Below are positions 36,577 through 45,870 of a stretch of 64,000 nucleotides of DNA, piece after piece. Origin of the DNA: Segatella hominis (GTDB lineage: Bacteria; Bacteroidota; Bacteroidia; Bacteroidales; Bacteroidaceae); the NCBI RefSeq assembly GCF_004535825.1, contig NZ_SGVY01000005.1, forward strand, positions 62,001 to 126,000, given 5' to 3'. The notes below the pieces were generated by a model that saw only the letters and a list, made by a program, of their open reading frames with translations, was not told where the DNA came from and ran no database searches. A program made the translations under genes and the position numbers. Each line of letters opens with the position of its first letter. Positions within the stretch are counted from its first letter, which is position 1.

Positions 36577-38724
36577 ATGGAAATTCAAAAAAGCATAAAA
36601 CGCATTACTATCCTTGATGGGTTTTCTTTTCCAAGTGATGACGAAGATGACTTCTTTCTGAATGGTAATGAACCTGACAAGGATTCATCTGCGTCTTCCA
36701 AGACTGCAAGCAATACTGTTACGGGACAAATGCACAATAATAAGACTCCATTCTTAGATAAATATAGTACAGATTTAACCAAAGCTGCTAAAGATGGGAA
36801 ATTGGATCCTGTAGTGGGAAGAGAGCACGAAATCCAAAGGGTTTTGGAAATCATCGGGCGTAGAAAGAAAAATAATCCCATACTCATCGGTGAGCCAGGT
36901 GTGGGTAAAAGTGCTATAGTAGAAGGACTGGCGCAACTTATTGTAAAACAGCAGACTTCTCCAGCTTTGTTCAACAAAAGGATTGTGTCTGTAGATCTTA
37001 CTGCGATGGTGGCTGGTTCCAAGTATCGAGGACAGTTTGAGGAACGTATCAAAGGGCTTATTACGGAATTGGAGAACAATCCGGATATCATCATTTTTAT
37101 AGATGAAATACATACTCTTATAGGAGCTGGTGGCGGTAGCGGAACTATGGATGCGGCCAATATTCTGAAGCCAGCTTTGGCTCGTGGTACAGTTCAGTGC
37201 ATAGGTGCTACGACCTTTAAGGAATATGCAAACAGTATCGAAAAAGACGGAGCCTTGGAGCGAAGATTTCAGAAGGTCATCGTAGAGCCTACTACAACAG
37301 AACAGACTCTGACAATTCTTAGAAATATCAAGGATCGTTATGAGGATCATCATGGTGTGACATTCTGTGATGAGGCTCTTGAGGCATGTGTCAAACTGAC
37401 AGAACGCTATGTCACAGACCGCTTTTTCCCAGACAAGGCGATAGATGTCATGGATGAAGTTGGTTCCAAATTGAGATTGGCAAATATAAAAGTACCTGAC
37501 TATATTCTGGATCTTCAGAATGAAATCGAAGAAGTGGCAGCTAAGAAATTGGAGGCTGTTGGCAATCAGAACTTCGAACTGGCAGCCAGTTATCGTGATA
37601 AGGGCTTGTCTTTGGAAAAAAAGTTGGATTTGATGCACAAAAAATGGCAAAGTGGAGATTGTACAGAACGTATTCCGGTGACAGAATCTGATGTGGCTGA
37701 TGTCGTCAGTAAAATGTCGGGTGTTCCTGTTCAGCGAATGGCTGAGGAAGAAGGTGTCCGTCTGAAAAATATGTCTGCCGTCTTGAAGAAAAGTGTCATT
37801 GCTCAGGATGATGCCATCGAGAAAATGGTAAAGGCTATCCAGCGTAATCGCATAGGATTGAGAGATCCTAACCACCCTATCGGTGCTTTCATGTTCTTAG
37901 GTCCTACTGGCGTGGGTAAAACTTATCTTGCCAAGAAACTTGCAGAGGAACTGTTCGGTTCTAAGGATGCACTCATTCGTGTGGATATGAGTGAGTATTC
38001 AGAAAGTTTCAATACTTCCCGACTTTTGGGTGCGCCTCCGGGATATGTGGGTTATGATGAGGGTGGACAGCTTACTGAGAGAGTTCGCCGCAAACCTTAT
38101 TCTATAGTACTGCTTGATGAGATAGAAAAAGCCCACGACAAGGTGTATAATATGCTTTTGCAGGTGCTTGATGAAGGTCGTTTGACTGACGGTAATGGAC
38201 GCCTGATAGATTTTCGCAATACCGTTATCATAATGACATCCAATGCAGGTACACGTCAACTGAAGGAATTCGGATCAGGCATCGGCTTTAATGCTGGCGG
38301 ACTTACGAAGTCTGTAATGGATGAGAAGGATAAGGAATATGCTCGAAGTATCATTCAGAAAAGTTTGAGTAAGCAGTTCTCTCCTGAGTTCCTGAATCGT
38401 CTGGATGAGATTATCACTTTCAATCAGTTGGATATTGATGCGATTAAGCGTATTATTGATATTGAACTGCGAGGTCTCTTCGGAAGAGTTCACGATATGG
38501 GATATGAAATTCAGATTACTGATAAAGCGAAGGAACTTGTAGCCACTAAGGGCTATGATGTGCAGTTTGGCGCTCGTCCTCTGAAGCGTGCTATTCAGAC
38601 CTATATAGAAGATGGCGTCTGCGAACTTCTGTTGGGCGGCAAACTTAAAAAGGGTGATACAATCAGTATCGGTAAGAATCCGAACAGGGAGGAACTTACT
38701 TTCAAGGTTGCAGTAGTAGAGTAG
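36577..38724 (+). CDS. ClpA/ClpC-type AAA+ unfoldase lacking the N-domain
   Basis: The 715 residues form a two-ring HSP100 ATPase. The first AAA module has GEPGVGKS (105-112) and IIFIDEIHTL. The middle is a short UVR-like coiled segment (about 330-365). The second module has GPTGVGKT (442-449), IVLLDEIEKAH and the ClpP-docking loop tripeptide IGF (569-571), so it should deliver substrates to ClpP. The usual ~150-residue double Clp N-domain is missing and is replaced by an acidic ~60-residue segment (PSDDEDDFFLNGNEPDKDSS). The frame can start at a TTG at 36559, but the ATG at 36577 is preferred. Specific name (ClpC or ClpA) is left open. Confidence 0.85.
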   Translation: MEIQKSIKRITILDGFSFPSDDEDDFFLNGNEPDKDSSASSKTASNTVTGQMHNNKTPFLDKYSTDLTKAAKDGKLDPVVGREHEIQRVLEIIGRRKKNNPILIGEPGVGKSAIVEGLAQLIVKQQTSPALFNKRIVSVDLTAMVAGSKYRGQFEERIKGLITELENNPDIIIFIDEIHTLIGAGGGSGTMDAANILKPALARGTVQCIGATTFKEYANSIEKDGALERRFQKVIVEPTTTEQTLTILRNIKDRYEDHHGVTFCDEALEACVKLTERYVTDRFFPDKAIDVMDEVGSKLRLANIKVPDYILDLQNEIEEVAAKKLEAVGNQNFELAASYRDKGLSLEKKLDLMHKKWQSGDCTERIPVTESDVADVVSKMSGVPVQRMAEEEGVRLKNMSAVLKKSVIAQDDAIEKMVKAIQRNRIGLRDPNHPIGAFMFLGPTGVGKTYLAKKLAEELFGSKDALIRVDMSEYSESFNTSRLLGAPPGYVGYDEGGQLTERVRRKPYSIVLLDEIEKAHDKVYNMLLQVLDEGRLTDGNGRLIDFRNTVIIMTSNAGTRQLKEFGSGIGFNAGGLTKSVMDEKDKEYARSIIQKSLSKQFSPEFLNRLDEIITFNQLDIDAIKRIIDIELRGLFGRVHDMGYEIQITDKAKELVATKGYDVQFGARPLKRAIQTYIEDGVCELLLGGKLKKGDTISIGKNPNREELTFKVAVVE

Positions 38725-38841
38725 TTCTTCCTCGGGTGGCAAATTCTCATGAGAAGAGCAAAATCTGAGGTGCCCAGGATGATTGCCGTGTTAATATAAG
38801 TTAAGGGTAATGAATTATTTCATCAATTAGAAATATTTCAT

Positions 38842-38849
38842 TACCTTTG
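38842..38849 (+). promoter_or_regulatory. -7 promoter element for the tRNA-Thr/tRNA-Gly unit
   Basis: TACCTTTG followed by CAATC, 21 bases upstream of the tRNA-Thr 5' end. Confidence 0.7.
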
Positions 38850-38870
38850 CAATCGCTTTGAAAATGAAAA

Positions 38871-38943
<73 letters not shown>

Positions 38944-38961
38944 CTTTTCAGCACTATTTGT

Positions 38962-39032
38962 GCGGGATTAGCACATCGGTAGTGCACGGGCTTCCCAAGC
39001 CTGGGAGGCGGGTTCGATTCCCGTATCCCGCT
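38962..39032 (+). tRNA. tRNA-Gly (anticodon CCC)
   Basis: Acceptor GCGGGAT/ATCCCGC, D-arm GCAC/GTGC, anticodon stem CGGGC/GCCTG with loop TTCCCAA, T-arm GCGGG/CCCGT with TTCGATT. Discriminator T, no encoded CCA. Reads GGG codons. Confidence 0.95.
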
Positions 39033-39038
39033 CAAAAG

Positions 39039-39090
39039 ATAAGGTATTGAAAATCAGATAGTTGTGGTTTTTAATACCTTATTTTTTTCT
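39039..39090 (+). terminator. Terminator after the tRNA pair
   Basis: ATAAGGTATT pairs with AATACCTTAT, extended by GAAAA/TTTTT inside, and is followed by a run of seven T. Confidence 0.8.
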
Positions 39091-39265
39091 TTCTCCCCTA
39101 TCCATCAGTTCTTATTATAAATAAGGTATAAATAGCCTTTTTGTGAGTAATATGTGAGTAACGCATGAAAAGTGTAGATTCCTTGTGAGTGATTTCTCCT
39201 CTAATTACGCAAACCTTTACGGACGATTTTGGTGCATTTATGATATAAGGTAAAGGAATATTTTA

Positions 39266-39273
39266 TACCTTTG
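39266..39273 (+). promoter_or_regulatory. -7 promoter element for uxaB
   Basis: TACCTTTG followed by CATCGG, 39 bases upstream of the ATG. Confidence 0.65.
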
Positions 39274-39312
39274 CATCGGAAATTTAAAACAAAATAATAA
39301 CATAAACAAATC

Positions 39313-40794
39313 ATGAAAGAACTTAAAGCATTAAACAAGCGTACCGCTCCTAAGAGTGTCGCTCCTGAGAGAATCATTCAGTTTGGTGAAGGTAACTTCC
39401 TCCGTGCATTCGTAGATTGGATTGTATGGAACATGAATAAGAAGACCGATTTCAATGGTTCTGTCGTTGTAGTACAGCCTTTGGCTGGTGGCATGGTAGA
39501 TTGGCTGAATGGCCAGGACTGCCTTTATCACGTAAATCTTCAGGGTAAGGAGAATGGTCAGGCTGTCAATACATTGGAGCGTATCGATGTAATCAGCCGT
39601 GCACTGAATCCATATTCTCAGAATCAGGCATTCATGGCTTTGGCTGAGCAGCCAGAGATGCGTTTCATCATCTCTAATACAACTGAGGCTGGTATTGCAT
39701 TCGATGACGCTTGCAAGTTTACAGATGCTCCTGCTGCATCTTATCCAGGTAAGTTGGTTCAGTTGCTGTTCCATCGCTATAAGTTCTTCGAGGGTGATCC
39801 AACTAAGGGTATGATTTTGATGCCTTGTGAGTTGATTTTCTTGAACGGTCACCACTTGAAGGAATGCATTTACCAGTATATCGAGCTTTGGAAGGAAGAT
39901 ATGGGTGCTGATTACGAGGGCTTCAAGGAGTGGTTTACTAACCATTGCTATGTTTGCGCTACACTCGTTGACCGTATCGTTCCTGGTTTCCCACGTGATA
40001 CCATCAAGGAAATTCAGCAGAAGGTTTGCTACAAGGATAACCTCGTAGTAAAGGCAGAAAGCTTCCACCTTTGGGTAATCGAGAAGGCTGAGAATATGAC
40101 AGTTGAGCAGATGCAGGAAGAGTTCCCTGCTCACAAGGCTGGTCTCCATGTTCTTATAACAGACAACGAGAAACCATACCACGAGCGTAAGGTTACTTTG
40201 TTGAATGGTCCTCACACAGTATTGAGCCCTGTAACATACCTCAGCGGTGTCAATATCGTACGTGATGCTTGCGAGCACCCTGTATTGGGCAAGTATATCC
40301 ACAAGGTACAGTTTGACGAGTTGATGCAGACATTGAATCTTCCTATGGATGAGTTGCAGAAGTTTGCTTCTGATGTATTGGAGCGTTTCGAGAACCCATT
40401 CGTTGATCATCAGGTAACCAGCATCATGCTGAACTCATTCCCTAAGTATGAGACTCGTGACCTCCCTGGTGTGAAGGTTTACTTGGAGCGTAAGGGTGAG
40501 TTGCCACAGGGCTTGGTATTCGGTCTTGCAGCTATCATTACTTACTATAAGGGTGGTACCCGTGCTGATGGTGCTCCTATCCAGCCACAGGACGATCAGA
40601 AGATCATCGACAAGTTGAAAGAGCTTTGGGCAACAGGTGATACTCAGAAGGTAGCTGAGGGTGTACTTGCTTTCGACTATATCTGGAAGGAAGACCTGAA
40701 CAAGACTGTACCTGGTTTGACAGAGTTGGTTAAGAAAGATCTTGATCTTATCCAGGAGAAAGGTATGCTTGAGGCAGTAAAGACAATTTTGTAA
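39313..40794 (+). CDS. uxaB: Tagaturonate reductase
   Basis: NADH-dependent reduction of D-tagaturonate to D-altronate, a step in galacturonate (pectin) breakdown. The 493 residues match UxaB in the mannitol dehydrogenase superfamily. The N-terminal nucleotide part begins RIIQFGEGNFLRAFVDW (20-36), with VVVVQPL and ISNTTEAGI. The C-terminal part has LHVLITDNEKPYHERKVTLLNGPHTVL, containing the conserved K-N-H type catalytic region. It stands alone; no uxaA, uxaC or pectinase gene is near, so its pathway partners lie elsewhere. It has its own promoter and shares a terminator with the convergent MFS gene. Confidence 0.88.
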   Translation: MKELKALNKRTAPKSVAPERIIQFGEGNFLRAFVDWIVWNMNKKTDFNGSVVVVQPLAGGMVDWLNGQDCLYHVNLQGKENGQAVNTLERIDVISRALNPYSQNQAFMALAEQPEMRFIISNTTEAGIAFDDACKFTDAPAASYPGKLVQLLFHRYKFFEGDPTKGMILMPCELIFLNGHHLKECIYQYIELWKEDMGADYEGFKEWFTNHCYVCATLVDRIVPGFPRDTIKEIQQKVCYKDNLVVKAESFHLWVIEKAENMTVEQMQEEFPAHKAGLHVLITDNEKPYHERKVTLLNGPHTVLSPVTYLSGVNIVRDACEHPVLGKYIHKVQFDELMQTLNLPMDELQKFASDVLERFENPFVDHQVTSIMLNSFPKYETRDLPGVKVYLERKGELPQGLVFGLAAIITYYKGGTRADGAPIQPQDDQKIIDKLKELWATGDTQKVAEGVLAFDYIWKEDLNKTVPGLTELVKKDLDLIQEKGMLEAVKTIL

Positions 40795-40835
40795 GAAATA
40801 GAGTGAAATTTAGATAAAGCATTTTCTTGCGTAAA

Positions 40836-40867
40836 AAAAGGGAAGTTCCTTTCGGGACTTCCCTTTT
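40836..40867. terminator. Bidirectional terminator, uxaB / MFS gene
   Basis: AAAAGGGAAGT pairs with ACTTCCCTTTT around a 10-base loop. The A and T tracts serve both convergent genes. Confidence 0.85.
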
Positions 40868-40880
40868 GTCGTATTTATGT

Positions 40881-42101
40881 CTATCTGTTTCTGTGTTTCA
40901 TATACCATGGATGAACACAATAATTATAGAATACTAAAGTCAGTACCAGCAAAACTATACAGATGGACAGGATGTATTCATGGTCTGTCTGTATCTTGGG
41001 CAAGAACTTTTGCAGTTCTACAATTCTGTGATTTCCCCAGAAGCCATATCCTAAAAACAGTCCGAGACTGATTCCGAATTCCCAAGACAGGAAAAATGAA
41101 CTCTGACTGGTTCCTCTCTGGCAGTGTTTGGCCAGTTTGATATAAAAAAGCAGGAACCTGCTTCCTATGACACCAATGCCAAATCCGATCAGGGATGGAG
41201 AGATAAACTGGATGGCCGACTGATGGTTTGTGAAGAATATCAAAACAGCCGCCAGCATGAAGATGACTCCAGAAAAGACTTCGCTCTTGAGCTCAGCATT
41301 GGGAAATGCGAATTTCTCAGCCAGTAGGGCTATGATGAAACCTCCCATCAACATGGTGTAAAATACTACGGAATGCTGTATGGAAAACAATAATCCCACA
41401 ACAGTTGTTATTGCAGCCGTGTTGAGGAATAAGAGAAAACCCTGAGGAAGGAAAAATCTATCCAGGCTAAGGATTTTCATATTGTCTGACGGAGCCTTGA
41501 AAGGAAACTTTACCCATGAGATGAGCAAGACAGGAATTAATGCGAAGCATCCTCCGGCGATGACTACACCTCTATAATTGAGCCACTTGAATAAAATCAG
41601 GGCAATTACTGGTCCGAGAGATAATGCAAATCTTGAAAACCAAGCAGCCGTATAATTAGCTTCGGTTCTCTGAAACGACTCGCACGTATCAATGATGAGC
41701 GTACTGGCTAATGTCATTTGAGCCAATCCAATGAATGCGCCTTGTAGCAGTCTTGCCAGCATCAACATCCAAAACTCTATTTTTACCTGCAGGACAAACT
41801 CCAGATAATAGATAAGTGCGAAACACACAGCTACGCCCACAATCGCAAACTGGCATACATGATTTCTCCGATATTTCTGAACCAGATAAGAGCAGAAACC
41901 GCCAAGCAAGAAAATTCCGATGCCGTAGGCACCCATAATACTTCCCACTTCAAGTGAAGAGAAATCTGCCTGCATTAAGTAAGGCGGAAGAGCCGGTATC
42001 AGCATGTAAGTGCTCGTCATCAAGAAAAGGTTTGCTATTGCCAGCAACCAGAAATCCCGATGCCACAATTTGAAGTGTACCGGCGTGTTTTGAGTATCCA
42101 T
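40881..42101 (-). CDS. Major facilitator superfamily transporter
   Basis: The 406 residues form about 12 membrane helices with a longer loop mid-protein (about 195-215), the usual 6+6 arrangement. The loop after helix 2 (SYLVQKYRRNHVC) is in the position of the MFS motif A, though degenerate. The substrate cannot be predicted; it could be a drug or sugar exporter. It lies 30 bases downstream of panB on the same strand, so it is probably transcribed with it. Whether this relates to pantothenate metabolism is unknown. Confidence 0.8.
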   Translation of the reverse strand: MDTQNTPVHFKLWHRDFWLLAIANLFLMTSTYMLIPALPPYLMQADFSSLEVGSIMGAYGIGIFLLGGFCSYLVQKYRRNHVCQFAIVGVAVCFALIYYLEFVLQVKIEFWMLMLARLLQGAFIGLAQMTLASTLIIDTCESFQRTEANYTAAWFSRFALSLGPVIALILFKWLNYRGVVIAGGCFALIPVLLISWVKFPFKAPSDNMKILSLDRFFLPQGFLLFLNTAAITTVVGLLFSIQHSVVFYTMLMGGFIIALLAEKFAFPNAELKSEVFSGVIFMLAAVLIFFTNHQSAIQFISPSLIGFGIGVIGSRFLLFYIKLAKHCQRGTSQSSFFLSWEFGISLGLFLGYGFWGNHRIVELQKFLPKIQTDHEYILSICIVLLVLTLVFYNYCVHPWYMKHRNR

Positions 42102-42131
42102 CTTTTAAAATAGTGTTTGTAATTAGCTATT

Positions 42132-42950
42132 TTAATAGCTTTCTTCAATATTAGGATAATCACCTGTCTTGACAGCATCGACGTATGCCTGAACGCCCTT
42201 TGTTATCTCAGCCCCTACCTGTGCAAAGTGTCGCAAGAACTTAGGTTTGAAACCTTGGGTCATCCCCATTGCATCCGCATAAACCAATACTTGACCGTCG
42301 CATCCGTTACCTGCTCCAATTCCGATAGTTACGGCTTTTACCTGACGTGTTACTTCAGCTGCTATTTTGGCAGGAACTTTCTCCAAAACGATGGCAAAGC
42401 AACCTGCTTTATCCAGAGCGATGGCATCGCTGATGAGCTTTTCAGCTTCTGCTTCTTCTTTGGCACGGATACCATAACCTCCGAACTTGTTGACGCTTTG
42501 AGGAGTCAATCCTAAGTGGCCATGAACAGGGATTCCGGCATCTATCAGTGCTTTGATGGTATCTATCATTTCTACTCCACCTTCAAGTTTGAGGGCATCC
42601 ACACCCGTCTCTTTCATCATTCGACAAGCATTGCGCAAGGCTTCTTCGCGTGAAATCTGATAACTACCGAAAGGCATGTCGCATACTACCATGGCATGAT
42701 TAACGGCACGCGCTACGCTTCTGGCATGATAAATCATCTGGTCAACGGTGATAGGTAGTGTATCAGCGTTTCCTGCCATAACGTTTGATGCAGAGTCTCC
42801 GATCAGAATGCTGTCAATACCGGCAGCATCGATAATACCTGCAGTTGTAAAGTCGTATGCAGTGAGCATAGTTACCTTTTCACCAGCTTGCTTCATTTCA
42901 GCAAAAGTCTTGGTGGTAATTTTCTTTTTATCTGTTGATAAATATCCCAT
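42132..42950 (-). CDS. panB: 3-methyl-2-oxobutanoate hydroxymethyltransferase
   Basis: First committed step of pantothenate synthesis: it adds a hydroxymethyl group from methylenetetrahydrofolate to 2-oxoisovalerate. The 272 residues match the family length. Seen are KITTKTFAEMKQAGEKVTMLTAYDF at the N-terminus, the metal-binding GDSASNVMAG, the substrate segment GIPVHGHLGLTPQ and GAGNGCDGQVLV near the C-terminus. panC and panD are not in the window. The -7 box at 42979-42986 lies in the 40-base gap behind the HAD gene. Confidence 0.94.
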   Translation of the reverse strand: MGYLSTDKKKITTKTFAEMKQAGEKVTMLTAYDFTTAGIIDAAGIDSILIGDSASNVMAGNADTLPITVDQMIYHARSVARAVNHAMVVCDMPFGSYQISREEALRNACRMMKETGVDALKLEGGVEMIDTIKALIDAGIPVHGHLGLTPQSVNKFGGYGIRAKEEAEAEKLISDAIALDKAGCFAIVLEKVPAKIAAEVTRQVKAVTIGIGAGNGCDGQVLVYADAMGMTQGFKPKFLRHFAQVGAEITKGVQAYVDAVKTGDYPNIEESY

Positions 42951-42978
42951 TTTTTGTGTTGTTTTTATAAATCGACTG

Positions 42979-42986
42979 CAAAGTTA
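42979..42986 (-). promoter_or_regulatory. -7 promoter element for panB
   Basis: The reverse strand reads TAACTTTG, then CAGTCGAT, 28 bases upstream of the panB ATG. Confidence 0.6.
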
Positions 42987-42990
42987 CACA

Positions 42991-43677
42991 TTATTTACGA
43001 GATAGGCTAACAATTTTAACTAAATCTGCAAATGTGAAGCCAATATAGTCGGAAATCACTTCGTCAGAATAAGGTCTGATGGCATCAGCTGAGTTTGTAG
43101 TGGCCAATCCGAGCGTAAAGGCACCAGATGCTCTTACGGCTTTCAGACCGTTAAAACTGTCTTCCAAGCCAACACACTCTTCCGGTTTGACTCCGAAATA
43201 AGCCGCTCCCTTGAGATAGCAGTCTGGATCTGGTTTGCTCTTAGCAAAGTCCTCACTTGTAAGAACCCTGTCAAAGTAGTCTTTAAACTCCGGTCGCTGC
43301 TGATAGACATTGAGCATCTTAGGGATATTGCTGCTGGTTACAACAGCGCATTTTATGCCGTTATTGCGTAAATTCTTCACAAAGTCCTCAAATCCAGCAA
43401 TATAGTTGTAGCTCATGTTTTGCTCGAATTCATCCAGACGGGCGGTAATTTTAGCCTGTTCATCTTTCACACTACAGAAATCAACTTTAGAAGCGAAAAT
43501 CTTGTCATCGGAAAAATACTTGTCGTAGATCTGAACCAGAGTCTGTCCTTTGATGATTTGTGCGAAATCAGGAATTTCAGGATGATACTCCTTTCCTATC
43601 ATTCCCCAGAAAACCGAATATTGCGATTCGGTGTCAAAAACGACACCGTCTAAGTCGAAAAGTGCTGCTTTAATCAT
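42991..43677 (-). CDS. HAD-superfamily phosphatase (beta-phosphoglucomutase-like subfamily)
   Basis: The protein has 228 residues from the ATG at 43677. Motif I is FDLDGVVFDTE (7-17) with nucleophile D8 and acid D10. Motif II is VVTSSN, motif III the lysine in KSKPDPDCY, and motif IV GLEDSFNGLKA. The helical cap between motifs I and II places it with the phosphoglycolate phosphatase / beta-phosphoglucomutase group. The substrate is unknown. A longer frame begins at a TTG (43707), but ATG with MIKAALFDLDG is the natural start. Its own -7 box is at 43734-43741. Confidence 0.85.
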   Translation of the reverse strand: MIKAALFDLDGVVFDTESQYSVFWGMIGKEYHPEIPDFAQIIKGQTLVQIYDKYFSDDKIFASKVDFCSVKDEQAKITARLDEFEQNMSYNYIAGFEDFVKNLRNNGIKCAVVTSSNIPKMLNVYQQRPEFKDYFDRVLTSEDFAKSKPDPDCYLKGAAYFGVKPEECVGLEDSFNGLKAVRASGAFTLGLATTNSADAIRPYSDEVISDYIGFTFADLVKIVSLSRK

Positions 43678-43733
43678 TATTTTAATTTGATAAATTGATT
43701 GATACAATCTCTTTTAATTCTCTAAATCGGTTG

Positions 43734-43741
43734 CAAAGTTA
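43734..43741 (-). promoter_or_regulatory. -7 promoter element for the HAD phosphatase
   Basis: The reverse strand reads TAACTTTG, then CAACCGAT, 57 bases upstream of the ATG. It is divergent from the rsmG promoter. Confidence 0.6.
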
Positions 43742-43814
43742 CATATTTTTATTCTAAAATCAATAAAGAAAGTAAATAATCATAATCATTGTCAGTTATT
43801 TCGTATTTTTTTTA

Positions 43815-43822
43815 TATTTTTG
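43815..43822 (+). promoter_or_regulatory. -7 promoter element for rsmG
   Basis: TATTTTTG followed by CACTC, 24 bases upstream of the ATG. Confidence 0.55.
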
Positions 43823-43846
43823 CACTCAAATAATAATATATAAGGT

Positions 43847-44470
43847 ATGAAGATAATCGAGAAATACTTTCCGAATCTCACGGATAAGCAAAAAGAACAG
43901 ATATCAAAATTGGATTCTCTCTATCGTGACTGGAATGCAAAAATCAATGTAATCAGCCGCAAGGATATAGACAATCTCTACGAACATCATGTGCTGCATT
44001 CCTTGGCAATAGCGAAAGCCATCCATTTCCGTGCGGGTTCTGAAATCCTGGATTTCGGATGCGGTGGAGGATTCCCAGGCATTCCTCTTGCTATTCTCTT
44101 TCCTGAATGCAAATTCAAATTGATTGATGGAACTGGCAAGAAAATCAAGGTTTGTAATGAGGTAGCTGCTGCTATTGGACTGGAAAATCTGAAGGCGGAG
44201 CATATCCGCGGTGAGGAGGAAAAGGGAAAATATGATTTTGTGGTCAGTCGTGCAGTGATGCAACTTCCTGATTTGATGAAAATTATCAAGAAGAATTTCA
44301 AAAAATCCCAGCAAAATTCCCTCCCTAATGGTCTTCTTTGCCTGAAAGGTGGAAACCTTCAGGAAGAATTGAAGCAATATAAAAATATTGCAGAGATTAC
44401 TCCGTTGAGTGATTTCTTTGAGGAAGAATGGTTCAAGCAGGATAAGCAGTTGGTATATGTGCCGGCGTGA
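43847..44470 (+). CDS. rsmG: 16S rRNA m7G527 methyltransferase
   Basis: Methylates N7 of G527 in 16S rRNA using SAM; loss gives low-level streptomycin resistance in other bacteria. The 207 residues match the family. SAM motif I is EILDFGCGGGFPGIPLAI (67-84), preceded by NVISRKD (34-40) and followed by VVSRAV. The ATG at 43847 follows an AAGG ribosome site. It is probably first in a unit with the hydrolase, ruvC and ModF-like genes, though a 105-base gap separates it from the next. Confidence 0.93.
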   Translation: MKIIEKYFPNLTDKQKEQISKLDSLYRDWNAKINVISRKDIDNLYEHHVLHSLAIAKAIHFRAGSEILDFGCGGGFPGIPLAILFPECKFKLIDGTGKKIKVCNEVAAAIGLENLKAEHIRGEEEKGKYDFVVSRAVMQLPDLMKIIKKNFKKSQQNSLPNGLLCLKGGNLQEELKQYKNIAEITPLSDFFEEEWFKQDKQLVYVPA

Positions 44471-44575
44471 TAGATTGCACATATTCTGCTGAACAAATGA
44501 TGGAGTCTTTCATGGAAAGGTCTCTTAAGAGTTTTTGATTATACAAATGTTTCTAATTATTTAAAAGAATATTCG

Positions 44576-45220
44576 ATGTTACATATTGAAAAATTCGAAG
44601 TAAACATGCTTCAGGAGAATTGCTATGTGGTTAGTGATGAAACCCGTGAGTGTGTCATCATTGATTGCGGAGCTTTTTATCCGGAAGAAAGAACTGCCAT
44701 TGTCAATTATATCAAGGAGAATAACCTTCAGCCGGTTCATCTTCTTGTAACCCATGGACATCTTGACCATAATTTCGGCAACAATACGATTCATGAAACT
44801 TTTGGGTTGAAACCGGAAGTGTCGGCAGCAGATGAGAGGCTGATGAAGAACCTGAAGCAGCAGGCTGAGGTTTTCTATCAGATGCAGTTGGATTACGATT
44901 TTCCTCCTGTAGGTCATTTCTTTGAAGAAAATGAAGTAATCCATTTAGGAAACCATCAGTTTGAAATCATCCTCACTCCTGGTCATTCCCGTGGCTCAGT
45001 CACATTTTACTGTGTTGATGAAAAGGTAGCCTTTACGGGCGATACGCTTTTCCGTGGTTCTATTGGCAGAACAGATTTTAAAGGCGGTTCTATGTTCCAG
45101 ATTATCAACAGTCTCCGTTTTCTGGCCCAGTTGCCTGATGATGTAAAAGTATTGCCAGGACATGGACAGGCAACGAGCATCGGCGAAGAACTCGCTCATA
45201 ATCCGTATATGGATCGATGA
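44576..45220 (+). CDS. Metallo-beta-lactamase-fold hydrolase (glyoxalase II-like)
   Basis: The protein has 214 residues. The metal motif is THGHLDH (59-65). Further ligands are H154-type in [10 protein letters not shown] in FTGDTLF and H in LPGHGQATS. The overall pattern fits the YcbL/glyoxalase II-like subgroup, hydrolases of thioesters or related substrates, with Zn/Fe in a two-metal site. The stop overlaps the ruvC start by 4 bases (ATGA), implying translational coupling, but there is no known functional link. Confidence 0.87.
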   Translation: MLHIEKFEVNMLQENCYVVSDETRECVIIDCGAFYPEERTAIVNYIKENNLQPVHLLVTHGHLDHNFGNNTIHETFGLKPEVSAADERLMKNLKQQAEVFYQMQLDYDFPPVGHFFEENEVIHLGNHQFEIILTPGHSRGSVTFYCVDEKVAFTGDTLFRGSIGRTDFKGGSMFQIINSLRFLAQLPDDVKVLPGHGQATSIGEELAHNPYMDR

Positions 45221-45846
45221 ATCAAGTAGATAAAATCATTCTTGGTATTGACCCTGGAACCAATGTGATGGGCTATGGGGTCATCAGGGTGACAGGCAAT
45301 AAGGCTCAGCTGGTAGTCATGGGTGTCATCGATATGCGCAAGGAGAGTGATCCTTATCTCCGATTGGGTAAAATCTTCGAGCGTGTTACCGGTATCATTG
45401 ATGAGTATCTCCCGGATGAGATGGCCATCGAGGCTCCTTTCTTTGGAAAGAACGTCCAGTCTATGCTGAAATTGGGGCGGGCTCAGGGAGTAGCCATTGC
45501 TGCAGCTATCCATCATGATGTGCCGATTCATGAGTATGCCCCTCTGAAAATCAAGATGGCCATTACGGGACAGGGACAGGCTTCCAAGGAACAGGTGGCG
45601 GGCATGCTGCAAAGGATGCTGCACATCAGTGACGAGGATATGCCGAAATTCATGGATGCTACGGATGCCTTGGGTGCAGCTTATTGTCATTTCCTGCAAA
45701 TGGGCAAGCCAGAAACCAATGCCCGGCATTATAGCAGCTGGAAGGATTATGCTTCGAAAAATCAAGCAAGGGTTGCTGGTAGCGCCCCTGTGACGGGACC
45801 GAGAGCCCAGTTGATGGCTGCCCTCAACCGTACAACACATAAATAA
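45217..45846 (+). CDS. ruvC: Holliday junction endonuclease RuvC
   Basis: Resolves Holliday junctions in recombinational repair. The 209 residues have the acidic tetrad D12 (GIDPGTN), E72 ([10 protein letters not shown]), D147 and D150 ([12 protein letters not shown]). The protein is about 30 residues longer than E. coli RuvC, through a basic C-terminal tail typical of Bacteroidota. The start overlaps the preceding gene by 4 bases. ruvA and ruvB are not in the window. Confidence 0.94.
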   Translation: MNQVDKIILGIDPGTNVMGYGVIRVTGNKAQLVVMGVIDMRKESDPYLRLGKIFERVTGIIDEYLPDEMAIEAPFFGKNVQSMLKLGRAQGVAIAAAIHHDVPIHEYAPLKIKMAITGQGQASKEQVAGMLQRMLHISDEDMPKFMDATDALGAAYCHFLQMGKPETNARHYSSWKDYASKNQARVAGSAPVTGPRAQLMAALNRTTHK

Positions 45847-45870
45847 TTTTGATTATAAAGATATAAGAAG

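Noticed and set aside
36775-37875. 366-codon frame opposite the Clp ATPase gene
   Set aside because: Shadow frame. The forward strand carries both Walker motifs in register.
39331-40410. 359-codon frame opposite uxaB
   Set aside because: Antisense shadow of a recognised enzyme, with no start signals of its own.
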